From Bos javanicus (taxonomy: Eukaryota > Chordata > Mammalia > Artiodactyla > Bovidae), in the NCBI RefSeq assembly GCF_032452875.1, contig NC_083869.1, positions 82,764,501-82,828,500 of the forward strand: a stretch of 64,000 bases of DNA. The letters are read 5' to 3'. A program made the position numbers and the translations under genes. The notes below the pieces were generated by a model. The model saw only the letters and a program-made list of their open reading frames with translations, searched no databases and was not told the origin of the DNA. Each line of letters begins with the position of its first letter. Position 1 is the stretch's first letter. Positions 10,516 through 22,572 of this stretch are shown in pieces.

Positions 10516-10800
10516 GCTGCTGCTGCTGCTGCTGCTGCTAAGTCGATTCAGTCGTGTCCGACTCTGTGCGACCCCAGAGACGGCAGCCCACCAGGCTTCC
10601 CCGTCCCTGGGATTCTCCAGGCAAGAACACTGGAGTGGGTTGGCATTTCCTTCTCCAATGAATGAAAGTGAAAAGTGAAAGTGAAGTCGCTCAGTCGTGT
10701 CCGACTCTTTGCGACCCCATGGACTGCAGCCCACCAGGCTCATCTGTCCACGGGATTTTCCAGGCAAGAGTACTGGAGTGTGGTGCCATTGCCATCTCCA
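10516..10800 (-). mobile_element. BOV-A2 SINE
   Basis: Antisense dimer starting with eight CTG units (the reversed AGC tail, 10516-10539) and ending at the reversed ggagatggcaatgg head. Flanked by attagtttact at 10505-10515 and 10801-10811, the same target used by the neighbouring Bov-tA. Confidence 0.92.
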
Positions 10801-11036
10801 ATTAGTTTACTAGGGCTGCCCTAACAAAACAACACAGATTGGGTGGCTTATACAAGAGAAATTTATTTTCTCATAATTCTAAAGAAATCCAAGATTAAGG
10901 TATCACCAAGTTCGGTTTCTCCTGAGACCATTCTCCTGGGCTTGCTGTGGCTGATCTCCAAATATAGCGACAATGGAGATAAAGGCTTAAACATACAAAT
11001 TATATGGGGACACAATTATATTCGTAACAGTTATCA

Positions 11037-11449
11037 AAATGAAAATACAAGTATTACCACTTTATAAATTAAACTGGCTTTGATGGCTGGATTTATTAAG
11101 GAATTAAACGATGAGTACAATTTTATTTTATTTTCTGTTAACATTTTCTTTTCATCCAATATCAAATGTTCAATCACAGAATAATTTCTCACATATCCAT
11201 TCAAAGTAAATCTATTTTCTATTTTTGCAAATGTTAAATGTTATATTATTAATTATTTAAATTAATTTATTTATTCAAAGTAAATCTCTCCACTTCTCTA
11301 CCCACTCTTCTAATTTTTTCTGTCTTAATTTATTCTAAGATGTCCACAGTCTAAGATAAAGAATACAGATATTTTTCCAGCTTGACACATTGTTTTAAAA
11401 ACTAGAGGTTATTTAATTTAAAAAAGGATGCACAGTTTTGGTTTTCAAC
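11037..11449. other. AT-rich stretch, nothing recognised
   Basis: Long runs of A/T with no coding frame and no known repeat. Confidence 0.45.
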
Positions 11450-11621
11450 TTTGCTCAACTCTGCAAGCCCGTGAATGTAGCTCACCAGGCTCCTCTGTCC
11501 GTGGGATACTCCAGGCAAGAAAATAGAGTGGGTTACCACACTCTTCTTCAGGGGATCTTCCTGAACCAGGTCTCCTGCATTGCAGGCAGATTCTTTACCA
11601 TCTGAACCACCAGGGAAGCCC
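11450..11621 (-). mobile_element. Bov-tA SINE, diverged
   Basis: Antisense copy from the actttgctcaactctgcaag block to the reversed tRNA head (gaaccaccagggaagcc). Noticeably diverged, with a small internal loss near 11520-11530. Confidence 0.85.
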
Positions 11622-11651
11622 CTTTATGGCCACAGATAACACAAAATAATG

Positions 11652-11662
11652 TCATCATCATC
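11652..11662. repeat. Short ATC microsatellite
   Basis: tcatcatcatcatcag just right of the Bov-tA. Confidence 0.5.
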
Positions 11663-11935
11663 ATCAGTAACAACAACCACATTTTTTATTTCTTATTCCT
11701 ATGTTTTTGGCTATGTATTTTTTTTGAGGTCTCTACATAAACCAACAGTTTTCTAAAATTATTTTTTGAAATAGAGACTAGGAAAAGAAACTCATTATTG
11801 TAAATGTTAAGCAATGATTTTGGAATAATTTTGGAAAGTATAGGTGCTATAGGCTGAAATTTGTGTAATTTGATTTTGTGTAAAAATTGTGAATACTGTG
11901 ATTTATAGGAAAATATATATTTGGTCATTCAGATT

Positions 11936-12745
11936 ATATATAAGAAATATGCTTGGTCTTCATCCATAGTTCCTGCCTCACAGCTCTGGAAACCCTTGGA
12001 ATTTACTGAACAATAAAAGCAACTAGTTAATATTTCTCTTGTACTTAGTTTCTGAAAATGACTTGGAAAGGAGACTTTTGGATCAACGCAAGGGTGGGAG
12101 CTGGTTGTCAGAAGAACCAATCATGTGATTAAAAGGACTGGAACGTTCAGTACCATTCCCTGCTTTTGTGGGAGGAAAGAAGGGCTGGAGATTGAATTGA
12201 TCACCATTGGCCAATGATTTAGTCAATCATGATTATGTACTGAAGCTTCCACAAAAACCAAAAGGACAGCTTTTGGGGCTTTTTGATAAGAGCTTCAAAA
12301 CTGGGCAACTACCAGCTTCCAAGGGCTACATTCCAGTTCCATGCTCCCGGAGGACAGAAGTTCTTTTCTTTAGGACCTCATTCTATGTATCTCTTCATCT
12401 GACTATTCATTCTTTTAATATCCTTTTATAATAAAATTTTAATCTAGTAAGTAAGAGTAAATGGATTTCCCTGAATTCTCTGAGCCATTCCAGCAAACTA
12501 ACTGAAAGTAAGGAGAAGGTCCTGAGAATCTCTGATTCATAGCCAGTCGGTCAGAAGCCCAGGTAACAACCCTGTGACTCACCCTAGAGCTGGAGGGACT
12601 TTCTGTGGGATTCAGCCCTGTTGAATCTGATTCTGTCTTCAGATAGGCAATGAATTCTCTGAAATTTTACTGGAGGCTGAGAATTGCGGGTTGGTTTGGG
12701 AAAGCCTCCGCACACACGCGTATTGGAATTTGTTCAGGAAACCCT
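11936..12745 (+). mobile_element. Ancient ERV LTR-like repeat
   Basis: Resembles a common mammalian LTR: the blocks gccaatgatttagtcaatca (12211-12230), a poly(A)-signal region ttttataataaaatttt (12424-12440) and ctagtaagtaagagtaaatg (12445-12464) appear in the expected order. No internal retroviral genes flank it, so it would be a solo LTR. Family not named. Confidence 0.5.
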
Positions 12746-13205
12746 TGCTGTTTGTGTCTCCCTAAATGTATGTATTGAAATTCTAACTGGACTTTGGGAG
12801 GTGCTTAGGTTGTGAGGGAAGAGCCCTCATAAATAAATTCAATGCCCTTTTAAAAGAGGACCAAGAGACATCTTTCACACCTTTCCACCATCTGTGTGTG
12901 TGTGCTCAGTAGTGTCTGACTCTTAGAGAGAGTCCCATGGACTCAATCCCATGGACTATACCCCTAGAGGCTCCTCTGTCCATGGGACTTTCTAGGCAAG
13001 AATACTGGAGTGAGTTACCATTTTATCTGAGGACACAGCAAAGCCACTGGCAATAAACCAGGGAGAGGGCTCTAACCACATCTTGACCATGCTGGCACCT
13101 TGATCATGGACTTCCAGCTTCCAGAATTGTGAAAATAAAATTTTGCTGTTTATACATCACCCAATCTGTGGCACTTTGTTACAACAGCCTAAAGGATTAA
13201 GGCAG
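12745..13205 (+). mobile_element. MaLR-like LTR repeat, second copy, with SINE inside
   Basis: Contains the reverse-complement counterparts of the repeat at 10272-11036: the ttgaaattctaactggac block at 12775, the gcaccttgatcatggacttc block (13096-13115) and ccaatctgtggcactttgtt (13161-13180). An AATAAA-like signal lies at 13134. It is interrupted at 12895-13024 by a Bov-tA fragment. Confidence 0.55.
12895..13024 (-). mobile_element. Bov-tA SINE fragment
   Basis: Antisense fragment from tgtgtgtgctcagtagtgtc to gaatactggagtgagttacc; the tRNA head is missing. Possible 5-bp duplication atctg at 12890-12894 and 13025-13029. An internal near-duplication of the tcccatgga segment occurs at 12932-12956. 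Confidence 0.8.
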
Positions 13206-14239
13206 CATCTATCCAGTTATTTTCATATATAAACTGCCTCCTGTGTCTCAAATTTTTTGTGTGTAGTAACTTAAATCTTTCAGGAATTGCTAACTCTCTT
13301 TAACCAGTTTGTTTCTGATGTTATATTCATTGATGTTAGTACTTTTTGTCAAATTAGCAAGAAACAATATTTTTCCAGTGTTTACATATAATCTAATATT
13401 CATTATGCAAATGTATACCTTGCCTTTCATGAATTACTACTTTTTATCTAATATAATAACTATTTGTTTCAATTTGCTCCTTGAAGTCAAAATAATTCCA
13501 GTTTATGCTTCTGCTGATTTTATCACTTGTTTAATATTCTTCCCATTATATTTTTATTTGAAATTTTCTCAGTTCTTTCAAAAATAAGTGTAACAATAAG
13601 TGAAAATGCTATTTTTCAAGTGTACACAAATCAGAATTTAAATTCTCACTTATTTAATTGAAATATCCCAAAGTTCTCACCAAATTGATTTAAAATTTTT
13701 TGAGCTTAACAAGCATCTTTGAATAAACATTTTGTATCTCATTTGAATTTGAGTTAGTATTCCAAATCTTTAAAAATAAAAGTTAGAGTCTTTAAAATGT
13801 TGCCTTATGCATATTATAAGGTTTAGAGAACTTCCTAATGTGCAAACTATATCATTACAATTACCCACTAAAGATTCAACTTCAAGTGTGTTTAAAATAC
13901 TCGATCTGTCATTGAAGTGAAAATAACACGTAATTATTTCAAAATACCAACTAGTCAACAGCTTCAGGAGCTGTGCATTTTCTTCAATAAGATTAAAGCA
14001 ATGAGCTGTGCACAACACATTATGCATAATTAAGGTTTTAAACAGTGCAAAGTCCTTTTTCTTCACCTTTCAAAACAGTTTTGTTGTCACTTGACTGGCA
14101 CTGAATATTGTTCAAAAGCAGGATCCAATCATTCACAACTCCTTTCATTTGGTTGAATCAAGTAGTAGATAATTGTTTACTTTAATGAAAAATTTTAAAA
14201 CCTCTCTCAGAAATTTCTGTCATAATAAAAGAGTTATTG
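13206..14239. other. AT-rich stretch without recognised gene
   Basis: Two chance frames (92 and 98 codons) lack any family resemblance or coding signature. No repeat recognised. Confidence 0.45.
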
Positions 14240-15263
14240 TTCAGTTACTCAGTCATGTCTGACTCTTTGCGACCCCATGAACTGCAGCATGTCAGGCTTC
14301 CCTGTCCTTCACCATCTCCCGGAGCTTGCTCCAACTCATGTCCAAAGAGTCAGTGATGCCACCCGCCATCTTGTCTTCTGCCATCTCCTTCTCCTGCCTT
14401 CAATCTTTCCCAGCATCAGGGTCTTTTCTAATGAGACAGCTCTTCAAATCAGGTGGCCAAAGTATTGGAGCATCAGCTTCAGCATCAGTCCTTCCAATGA
14501 ATATTCAAGATTGATTTCCTTTAGCATTGACTGGTTTGATCTCCTTGCTGTCCAAGGGACTCTCAAGAGTCTTCTCCAACACCACAGTTCAAAAGCATTA
14601 GTTGTTTATCAATCAGCCTTCTTTATGGTCCAACTCTCACATCCATACATGATTACAGGAAAACCATAGCTTAACTAGACAGAACTTGTGGGCATAGTAA
14701 TGCCTCTGCTTTTTAATATGCTCTTTAGGTTGGTCATAGCATTTCTTCCAAGGAGCAAATGTCTTTTAATTTCATGACGGCAGTCATTATCTGCAATAAT
14801 TTTGGAGACCAATAAACAAAGTTTGCCAGTGTTTCCATTGTTTTCCCATCTATTTGCCATGAAGTGATGGGACCAGATGCCATGATTTTAGTTTTCTGAA
14901 TGTTGAGCTTTAAGCCAACTTTTTCACTCTCCTCTTTCACTTTCATCAAGAGGCTCTTTAGTTCTTCTTCACTTTCTGCCATTAGGGTGGTGTCATCGGC
15001 ATATCTGAGGTTATTGATATTTCTCCCAACAATCTTGATTCCAGCTTGTGCTTCATCCAGCGGAGCATTTCTCATGATGTACTCTGCATGTAAGTTAAAT
15101 AAGCAGGGTGACAATATACAGCCTTGACATTCTCCTTTCCCAATTTAAATCAGTCCATTGTTCTATGTCTGGTTCTAACTGTTGCTTCTTGACCTCCATG
15201 GAGGTTTCTCAGGAGGCAGATGAGGTAGTTGGGTACTCCCATATCTTTAAGAATTTTCATTAA
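14240..15263 (-). mobile_element. BovB LINE fragment with RT palm remnant
   Basis: Antisense from the 3' end (ttcagttactcagtcatgtc) leftward to the aagaattttc point, about 1 kb. The minus frame 14734-15114 keeps the SPCLFN and YADDTTL motifs of the RTE reverse transcriptase, then shifts frame near 14780. Truncated at its 5' side. Confidence 0.9.
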
Positions 15264-15601
15264 TCATTAACTCATTAATATTTTGTGTCCAAGTTTATTT
15301 TACTGTTTATCTTCTACATTGATTTGTTTTATATTTTTCATTATTTTAATTACCTCTTCACTATTTCCAGGAAAACAAGTCACTATTTTTCACTTTAATA
15401 GTTTTTGAATTATTCATGCAACAATTCATCAGTTTTGGCTTTTGTTTAAATTTCTGTTAATTTGAAACTACCAATTTTTTAAAATTCTTAATATCAGAAA
15501 TGAAAAAAATATAACAACTTTTTTCACACTTTCAAAATAATATTTAAGGTTTTATTTTATTTGTCCTTAAAGATACAGATATACTGATTATATTTGATTA
15601 A
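15264..15601. other. AT-rich spacer between two BovB copies
   Basis: Poly-T and poly-A rich; no gene or clear repeat seen. Confidence 0.4.
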
Positions 15602-16228
15602 GATGGGGAAACAGTGGAAACAGTGTCAAACTTTATTTTGGGGGGCTCCAAAATCACTGCAGATAATGACTGCAGCCATGAAATTAAAAGACGCTTATTC
15701 CTTGGAAGGAAAGTTATGACGAACCTGATAGCATATTAAAAAGCAGAGACATTAGTTTGCCAACAAAGGTCCGTCTAGTCAAGGCTATGGTTTTTCCAGT
15801 GGTCATGTATGGATGTGAAAGTTGGACTGTGAAGAAAGCTGATGGCTGAAGAATTGGTGCTTTTGAAGTGTGGTGTTGGAGAAGATTCTTGAGAATCTCT
15901 TGGACTGCAAGGAGATCCAACCAGTCCATTCTAAAGGAGATCAGTCCTGGGTGTTCATTGGAAGGACTGATGCTAAAGCTAAAACTCCAATACTTTGGCC
16001 ACCTCATGCGAAGAGTTGACTCTTTGGAAAAGACTCTGATGCTGGCAGGGATTGGGGGCAGGAGGAGAAGGGGACAACAGAGGATGAGATGGCTGAATGG
16101 CATCACCGACTCAATGGACATGAGTTTGAGTGAACTCCGGGAGTTGGTGATGGACAGGGAGGCCTGGTGTGCTGCGATTCATGAGGTCGCAGAGTCGGAC
16201 GCGACTGGGCGACTGAACTGAACTGAAT
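15602..16228 (+). mobile_element. BovB LINE fragment
   Basis: 5'-truncated sense copy starting at gatggggaaacagtggaaac and complete at its 3' end (gaactgaactgaa). The 117-codon frame 15868-16221 is the C-terminal region downstream of the RT domain. The GGGGGG variant at 15640-15645 is shared with the copies at 17988 and 57281, which may mark a subfamily. Confidence 0.9.
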
Positions 16229-16240
16229 GTATATACACCC

Positions 16241-16361
16241 CTGGAGAAGGGAATAACTACCCACTCCAGTATTCTTGCCTGGAGAATTCCATGAACAGAG
16301 AAACCTGGCAGGCTACAGTTCATGGGGTCGCACAGAGTTGGGCATGACTGAGTGACTAACA
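16241..16361 (+). mobile_element. Bov-A SINE monomer
   Basis: Single monomer (ctggagaagggaataactac through gggcatgactgagtgacta) lying 12 bp after the BovB end. It has no tRNA head and no second monomer. Confidence 0.8.
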
Positions 16362-17619
16362 TTTCCTTTTTTTCAGTTCATAATCCAAATAAGCCCAATA
16401 TTCTATGCTCGAAGGAATCTTCGTGCCTTTTGAAGGTTCTTACTGTACTTAGTCTGAAAAATCACCTGGAATATTATCTGTTTTGTTGAAATCAATTTAC
16501 ATTCTCATTAGAGCTTGGAAACTGTATTTTTCATTTTATCATTTAACTTTATGTTTTTGAAAAACATCTGTTGTTTTCATGACCTATCTTGTTTGAGGAG
16601 CCTTATAATAATCCTTATTATAATCACTTATTTTAAACAAGATAAACAAGATATAGTTCATTAGATAGTGTTGATATGTCATTCATCATAACAGGCCATC
16701 ATGAAAGAATATGCTACTTTTCAAAGTCATTCCACTTATGAAAATTAGGCTATAGCTAATGTTTGTACATTCTCTATTGTGCTATTCTACACTATCAATT
16801 GTGCTTTGCTTCATTTTTGCTGTTGTTGCTGTTTGGTCTTACAGAGTATCCTCATTCTTACAAATTTTTGAAAATTTCTTCTATTATTACTTATACTGTA
16901 TGTACTTATTGTTTTATTGTCATAAATTTAGCATATATATATATATAGTCAATTGTGTTAAAGTACAGGCTTTGACATTTTCAGGGCCTATAGTATTTTA
17001 AGGTTACATTTGTATATCTTCCACGGAGATAGTTCTATTGTCATAATAAAAAAATAAACTAAAATTTAGTCACATACATTGGCAATTTAAGTAATTTTGA
17101 AAAGTGACACAACATATATATGTGTATCAACTCACTAGTGAATATGGGCAGTTTTTCAACTGTGACAATTGGTCCATCAGGTGTTTCTTATTGTTTTTCT
17201 CACAATTTTGTGGATTGTTTCATTTAAAACCCCGCATTACTTTACTAGAGGATTCATCAGATACTGAAGACCAGTCTAGTATGTTGGGATATATAAAACA
17301 TGAACCTTCACAGATAGACTTAATTCCTAACTGTACACTACTGTATATTTTCCTTTTATAGACATCAGGATATTGATAAATTCTCCTTTGCATGATCCTA
17401 ATGCAATTTTAACATAGTTGTGTAAGATGCTATATATTACATTAAACAGATTCCTATAAAGAGAGAACCTGTTTTAACTAAGCTTATAATATCTGCTTAC
17501 AATTTATATGTCTGATGGTGATAAGAATTTTCCACACATTAAGATTATTCTTGCTTCTCTGCCTCCATCGACACATTTTCCATACTAGATGCCATAAGAC
17601 ATGTGAAATTGAAAAAAAA
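16362..17619. other. AT-rich stretch with a short TA microsatellite
   Basis: No gene seen. A short TA run lies at 16933-16947. Several frames of 60-90 codons are chance. Confidence 0.45.
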
Positions 17620-17960
17620 ACACTCCTTTGCTATCCACCTGAAACTGTTACAGTATTGTTAATCAGCCATGGTGTTGTTTAGTCACTAAGTCATGCCCGA
17701 CTCTTTAGGGCACCATGGACCATAACCCACCAGGCTCCTCTGTCCATGGGATTCTCCAGGCAAGAATACTGAAGTGGGTTGCCATTCCCTTCTTCAGGAG
17801 ATCTTCCCAACCCAGCGATTGGACCTGCATCTCCTGCATTGGCAGGTGGATTCTTTATCACTGAACCACCAGGGAAGCCCTTAATTGGCTATACTTCAAT
17901 ACAAAATAAAAAGTTTAATTAATAAATAAAAATACAAATTACATGTTAAAAGAAAAAAAG
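17620..17960 (+). mobile_element. Artiodactyl L1 3' UTR end, split by a SINE
   Basis: Left piece ends with the cacctgaaactgttacagta block (17637-17656); the right piece resumes with ggctatacttcaatacaaaa (17886-17905) and an A-rich tail to about 17960. Both belong to the typical artiodactyl L1 3' terminus. The Bov-tA at 17671-17880 lies between them. Confidence 0.65.
17671..17880 (-). mobile_element. Bov-tA SINE
   Basis: Full-length antisense copy from ggtgttgtttagtcactaag to the reversed tRNA head ending accagggaagccc. Inserted in an L1 tail; ttaat on both sides may be a short target duplication. Confidence 0.9.
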
Positions 17961-17987
17961 ACCACTGTCTCTGCATAATTGTGCCAG

Positions 17988-19432
17988 GATGAAGTCCTGA
18001 AAGATGATGCTGTGAAAGTGCTGCACTCAATATGCCAGGAAATTTGCAAAACACAGCAGTGGCCACAGGATGGGAAAACATCAGTTTTCATTCCAATCCC
18101 AAAGAAAGGCAATGCCAAAGAATGCTCAAACTACTGCACAATTGCACTCATCTCACACGCTAGTAACATAATGCTCAAAATTCTGCAAGCTGTACATGAA
18201 CATGTGCTTCAGCATTACATGAACTGTGAACTTCCAGATGTTCAAGCTGATTTCCGAAAAGTCAGAGGAACCACAGATCAAATTGCCAACATCTGCTGGA
18301 TCAACAAAAAAGGAAGAGAGTTCCAGAAAAACATCTATTTCTGCTTTATTGACTATGCCAAAGCCTTTGATTGTGTGGATCACAATAAACTGTAGAAAAC
18401 ACTGAAAGACATGGGAATACCAGACCACCTGACCTGCCTCTTGAGAAACCTATATGCAGATGAGGAAGCAACAGTTAGAACTGGGCATTGAACAACAGAC
18501 TGGTTCCAAATAGGAAAAGGAATATATCAAGGCTGTATATTGTCACCCTGCTTATTTAACTTTTATGCAGAGTACATCATGAGAAACGCTGGGCTGGAGG
18601 AAGCACAAGCTGGAATCAAGATTGCTGGGAGAAATATCAATAACCTCAGATATGCAGATGACACCACCCTTATGGGAGAAAGTAAAGAGGAACTGAAAAG
18701 CCTGTTGGTGAAAGTGAAAGAGGAGAGTGAAAAAATTGTCTTAAAGCTCAACATTCAGAAAACTAAGATTATGGCATCTGGCCCCATCACTTCATGGCAG
18801 ATAGATGGGGAAACAGTGGAAACAGTGTCAGACTTTATTTTGGGGGGCTCCAAAATCACTGCAGATGGTGACTGCAGCCATGAAATTAAAAGACTCTTAC
18901 TCCTTGGAAGGAAAGTTATGACCAACCTAGATAGCATATTCAAAAGCAGAGACATTACTTTGCCAACAAAGGTTTGTCTAGTCAAGGCTATAGTTTTTCC
19001 AGTGGTCATGTATGGATGTGAGAGTTGGACTGTGAAGAAAGCTGAGTGCGAAGAATTGATGCTTTTGAACTGTGGTGTTGGAGAAGACTCTTGAGAGTTA
19101 CCTGTACTGCAGAGATCCAATCAGTCCATCCTAAAGGATGTCAGTCCTGGGTGCTCATTGAAGGAACTGATGCTGCAGCTGAAACTCCAATACTTTGGCT
19201 ACCTCATGCGAAGAGTTGACTCATTGGATAAGACCCTGATGCTGGGAGAGATTGGGGACAGGAGGAAAAGCGGACAACAGAGGATGAGATGGCTAGATGG
19301 CATCACCTACTCGATGGACATGAGTTTGAGTGAACTCTGGGAGTTGGTGATGGACAGGGAAGCCTGGGGTGCTGTGATTCCTGGGGTTGCAAACAGTCGG
19401 ACACGACTAGCAACTGAAATGAACTGAACTGA
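17988..19432 (+). mobile_element. BovB LINE, long 5'-truncated copy with RT domain
   Basis: About 1.45 kb, from the sequence coding for the fingers of the reverse transcriptase to the 3' end. Frame 17979-18395 carries the N-terminal RT part with the IDYAKAFDCVDH motif (catalytic Asp of motif A) and ends at a TAG where the family has a Trp codon. Frame 18540-19094 (184 codons) carries SPCLFN and YADD (residues 38-41). Between them, further breaks include a TGA at 18488-18490. RTE elements use such an RT with an apurinic endonuclease; the endonuclease part is missing here. Confidence 0.92.
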
Positions 19433-20390
19433 AGGTGCATCTGGATGAGCCTATATTGTACACAAAGTATTTATAGAAGTCATTCCTACTCATAATGCTT
19501 AACAATAGATCAAATATATATGGCAGGTATTGGGAACCACATCAGTATATCCTGTTGAATCAAATTAAACATATTCAGAACCCCAATTCCACTTACACAT
19601 ATCAAGCGAGGTGGCCACTTCAACTAGTGTCTGATACACAAAGAAAACCTGATACAAAATGTATCTGCTACAAAATGGACAGAAGTCAGAATGGAAAGGA
19701 ACTGTACTCTAACCAAGCCATTTTATTAAATTTCTGTATTTTACAGAAACTTACGCATGTATCCATTTTTATGACCCCTTCTACATCTTTACAAAATGGT
19801 ATAAAACACACAAAAAGGTAAAAGAAGGTACGTGAACCTCAAGCTTCATTATTTTCCATGTAAATTAAGTTCAACAGTGTTATCAAAAAGTTTCCAGTTC
19901 TAATGTGAGAAATAAAATATTTAAAATGTTAGAAAATTATTAATCAGTAAAACCTTCTCTGAGTAGGAAATATTTTAACTGCTCTCTAAATGATGAAGAT
20001 ATGTCAGAGAGATGGCTAATATCTGTAGAAGCAGATGGAACAGGCAGTTCAGACACCCTGAGATTGTCCTCAAATCTAAAAGAAATCAGAAGATGGATCA
20101 CAGTGATAGACCAGGGCTAAGATATGTCAGTTTTAGTGACACATGTGAAGGAGTTTAGGGAAGAAAGACAGAAATTACACCATCAGAGAGCTGAAGGGCT
20201 TTATAAGAGTGTGATAATAAAAATGCACCATAGAATCCCAGGCATATTTATCTGTTAAAGTTACTAATTTTCTAATTTATTTCTGGATTAGTTTCAACTG
20301 GAGTTATCAATAAAATTTAAATAAAAAATAAAATTAAATTAAACATGCATTTTTTTTTTTTTTTTTTACCATTAATGTTGTTACTTTAGA
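19433..20390. other. Stretch without recognised gene; poly-T run at right
   Basis: The 108-codon frame 19495-19821 has no family resemblance. A run of 17 T lies at 20351-20367. No named repeat recognised. Confidence 0.45.
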
Positions 20391-20600
20391 GGATTCCCTG
20401 GTGGCTCAGATGGTAAAGAATCTGCCTGCAATGCAGGATACCAAGGTTCAATCTCTGGATCAGGAAGATCCCTTGGAAAAGAGAAGGGCAACCCTCTCCA
20501 GTATTCTTTAGTGGAGAATTCCATGTACAGAGGAACCTGGTGTGGTACAGTCCATGGGGTTGCAAAGAGTCAGACACAACTGAGTGACAAACATTTTCAC
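20391..20600 (+). mobile_element. Bov-tA SINE
   Basis: Begins with the tRNA-Glu-derived head (ggattccctggtggctcaga) and ends at the acaaacattttcac segment. The flanks ttgttactttaga (left) and ttgttattttata (right) are similar and may be a diverged target duplication. Confidence 0.9.
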
Positions 20601-20854
20601 TTGTTATTTTATATGCTTACAACTTGTATTTCATCACTCAAACATGATTTTACTCACTTAAAATATTGATTTATTCCAAATCTATATTTATGTAATCTAA
20701 GAACTAATATTTGGGGAAAGTGAGACCTGTATTATGAAATTAGATATTCAGTAGCTAATTATAATTTTTGCTATAAAATATTCAAACAAGATAATCAAAT
20801 TAAAACAAAGGAAAATGCGTGAGACAAATAATATTAACTTGCATGCTTTCACTC

Positions 20855-21543
20855 TTCAGTTCAGTCGCTCCCATGTGTCTGACTCCTTGCAACCCTATAG
20901 ACTGCAGCATGCCAGGCTTTCCTGTCCATCACCAACTCCCAAAGATTACTCAAACTCAGGTCCATTGAGGCAGTGATGCCATCCCTCATCTCATCTTCTG
21001 TCATCCCCTTCTCCTCCAACCTTCAGAATTTCACAGCATCAAGGTCTTTTCAAATGAGTCAATTCTGCACATCAGGTGGCCAAAGTATTGAAGTTTTAGC
21101 TTCAGCATCAGTCCTTCCAATGAATATCCAGGACCGATTTGCTTTAGGATGAACTGGTTGAATCTCCTTTTTATCCAAGGAACTCTCAAGAGTCTTCTCC
21201 AACACCACAGTTCAAAAGCATCAATTCTTCAGTGCTCAGCTTTCTTTATAGCCCAATTCTCACATCCATACATGACTACTGGAAAAACCATAGTTTTGAC
21301 TAGATGGACCTTTGTTGGCAGAATAATGTCTCTGCTTTGTAATATGCTGTCTAGGTTGGTCATAGCTTTTCTTCCAAGGAGCAAGGGTCTTTTAATTTCA
21401 TGGCTGCAGTCACCATCTGTAGTGATTTTGGAGCCCCCAAAAATAGTCTGTCACTGTTTCCACTGTTTCCCAATCTATTTGACAGGACATGATGGGACTG
21501 GATGCCATGATCTTAGTTTTCTGAATGTTGAGCTTTAAGCCAA
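20855..21543 (-). mobile_element. BovB LINE, 3' piece, split by an L1
   Basis: Starts at the antisense 3' terminus (ttcagttcagtcgctcccat) and breaks at gagctttaagccaa, where the L1 begins. The RT-related frame is broken. Confidence 0.9.
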
Positions 21544-21546
21544 TAT

Positions 21547-22572
21547 TTTTTAAAACATTTCCATGACTTATTTATTTTTTATTTTTGAATATAAATTTAT
21601 TTATTTTAATTGGAGGTTAATTACTTTATAATGTTGTATTGGTTTTGCCATACATCAACATGAACCTGCCACGGGTGTACATGTGTTCCCCATCCTGAAC
21701 TCCCCTCCCACCTCCATCCCCCTACTATCCCTCTGGGTCATCCCAGTGCACCAGCCCTAAGCATCCTGTATCCTGCATCAAACCTGGACTGGCTCTTCAT
21801 TTCATATATGATATTACACATGTTTCAATGCCATTCTCCCAAATCTCCCCACCCTCTCCCTCTCCCACAGAGTCCAAAAGACTGTTCTATCCATCTGTGT
21901 CTCTTTTGCTGTCTCACATACAGGGTTATCATTACCATCTTTCTAAATTCCATAAGTATGCATTAGTATACTGTATTGGTGTTTTTCTTTCTGGCTTACT
22001 TCACTCTGTATAATAGGCTCCAGTTTCATCCACCTCATTAGAACTGATTCAAATATACTCTTTTTAATGGCTGGGTAGTACTCCATTGTGTATATGTACC
22101 ACAGCTTTCTTATCCATTCATCTGCTGATGGGCATCTAGGTTGCTTCCATGTCCTGGCTATTATAAACAGTGCTGCGATGAACATTGGGGTACATGTGTC
22201 TCTTTCAATTCTGGTTTCCTCAGTGTGTATGCCCAGCAGTGGGATTGCTGGGTCATAAGGCAGTTCTATTTCCAGTTTTTTAAGGAATCTCCACACTGTT
22301 CTCCAAGTGGCTGTACTAGTTTGCATTTCTACCAACAGTGTAAGAGGGTTCCCTTTTCTCCACACCCTCCCTCTCCAGCATTTATTGCTTGTAGACTTTT
22401 GGATAGCAGCCATCTGACTGGTGTGAAATGGTACCTCATTATGGTTTTGATTTTCATTTCTCTGATAATGAGTAGTGGTGGGCATCTTTTCATGTGTTTT
22501 TTACCCATCTGTAGGTCTTCTTTGGCGAAATGTCTATTTAGTTCTTTGGCCCATTTTTGATTGGGTCGTTTT
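21547..22572 (-). mobile_element. Artiodactyl L1 (L1_BT type) nested in BovB
   Basis: About 1.0 kb, 5'-truncated. The antisense T/A-rich 3' end is at the left, followed by the 3' UTR and the C-terminal ORF2 region. Minus frame 21943-22485 (180 codons) holds the ORF2 C-terminus with YDPAIPLLGI and the following conserved block ending MHTYGI. The BovB is interrupted exactly at its two ends and resumes at 22573. Confidence 0.9.

Larger units (their letters stand above)
10272..11036 (-). mobile_element. MaLR-like LTR repeat (internally deleted), hosting two SINEs
   Basis: The sequence attagtttact...agggctgccctaacaaaac at the left and the atggggacacaatta block at the right (11005-11025) match the two ends of a common ancient LTR-type repeat of the MaLR sort; the middle is shortened. 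Copies of the same family occur at 12745-13205 and 60850-61160 in the opposite orientation. Two SINEs (10283-10504 and 10516-10800) sit in its left end. Subfamily not assigned. Confidence 0.55.

Noticed and set aside
10516..10539. CTG trinucleotide repeat as a disease-type expansion
   Set aside because: It is the ordinary reversed AGC tail of BOV-A2, eight units long.
13309..13587. 92-codon hydrophobic frame as a small membrane protein
   Set aside because: AT-rich DNA translates to Phe/Ile/Leu-rich peptides by chance; no Kozak context, neighbours or homology recognised.
22141..22560. 139-codon plus-strand frame
   Set aside because: Antisense shadow of L1 ORF2.
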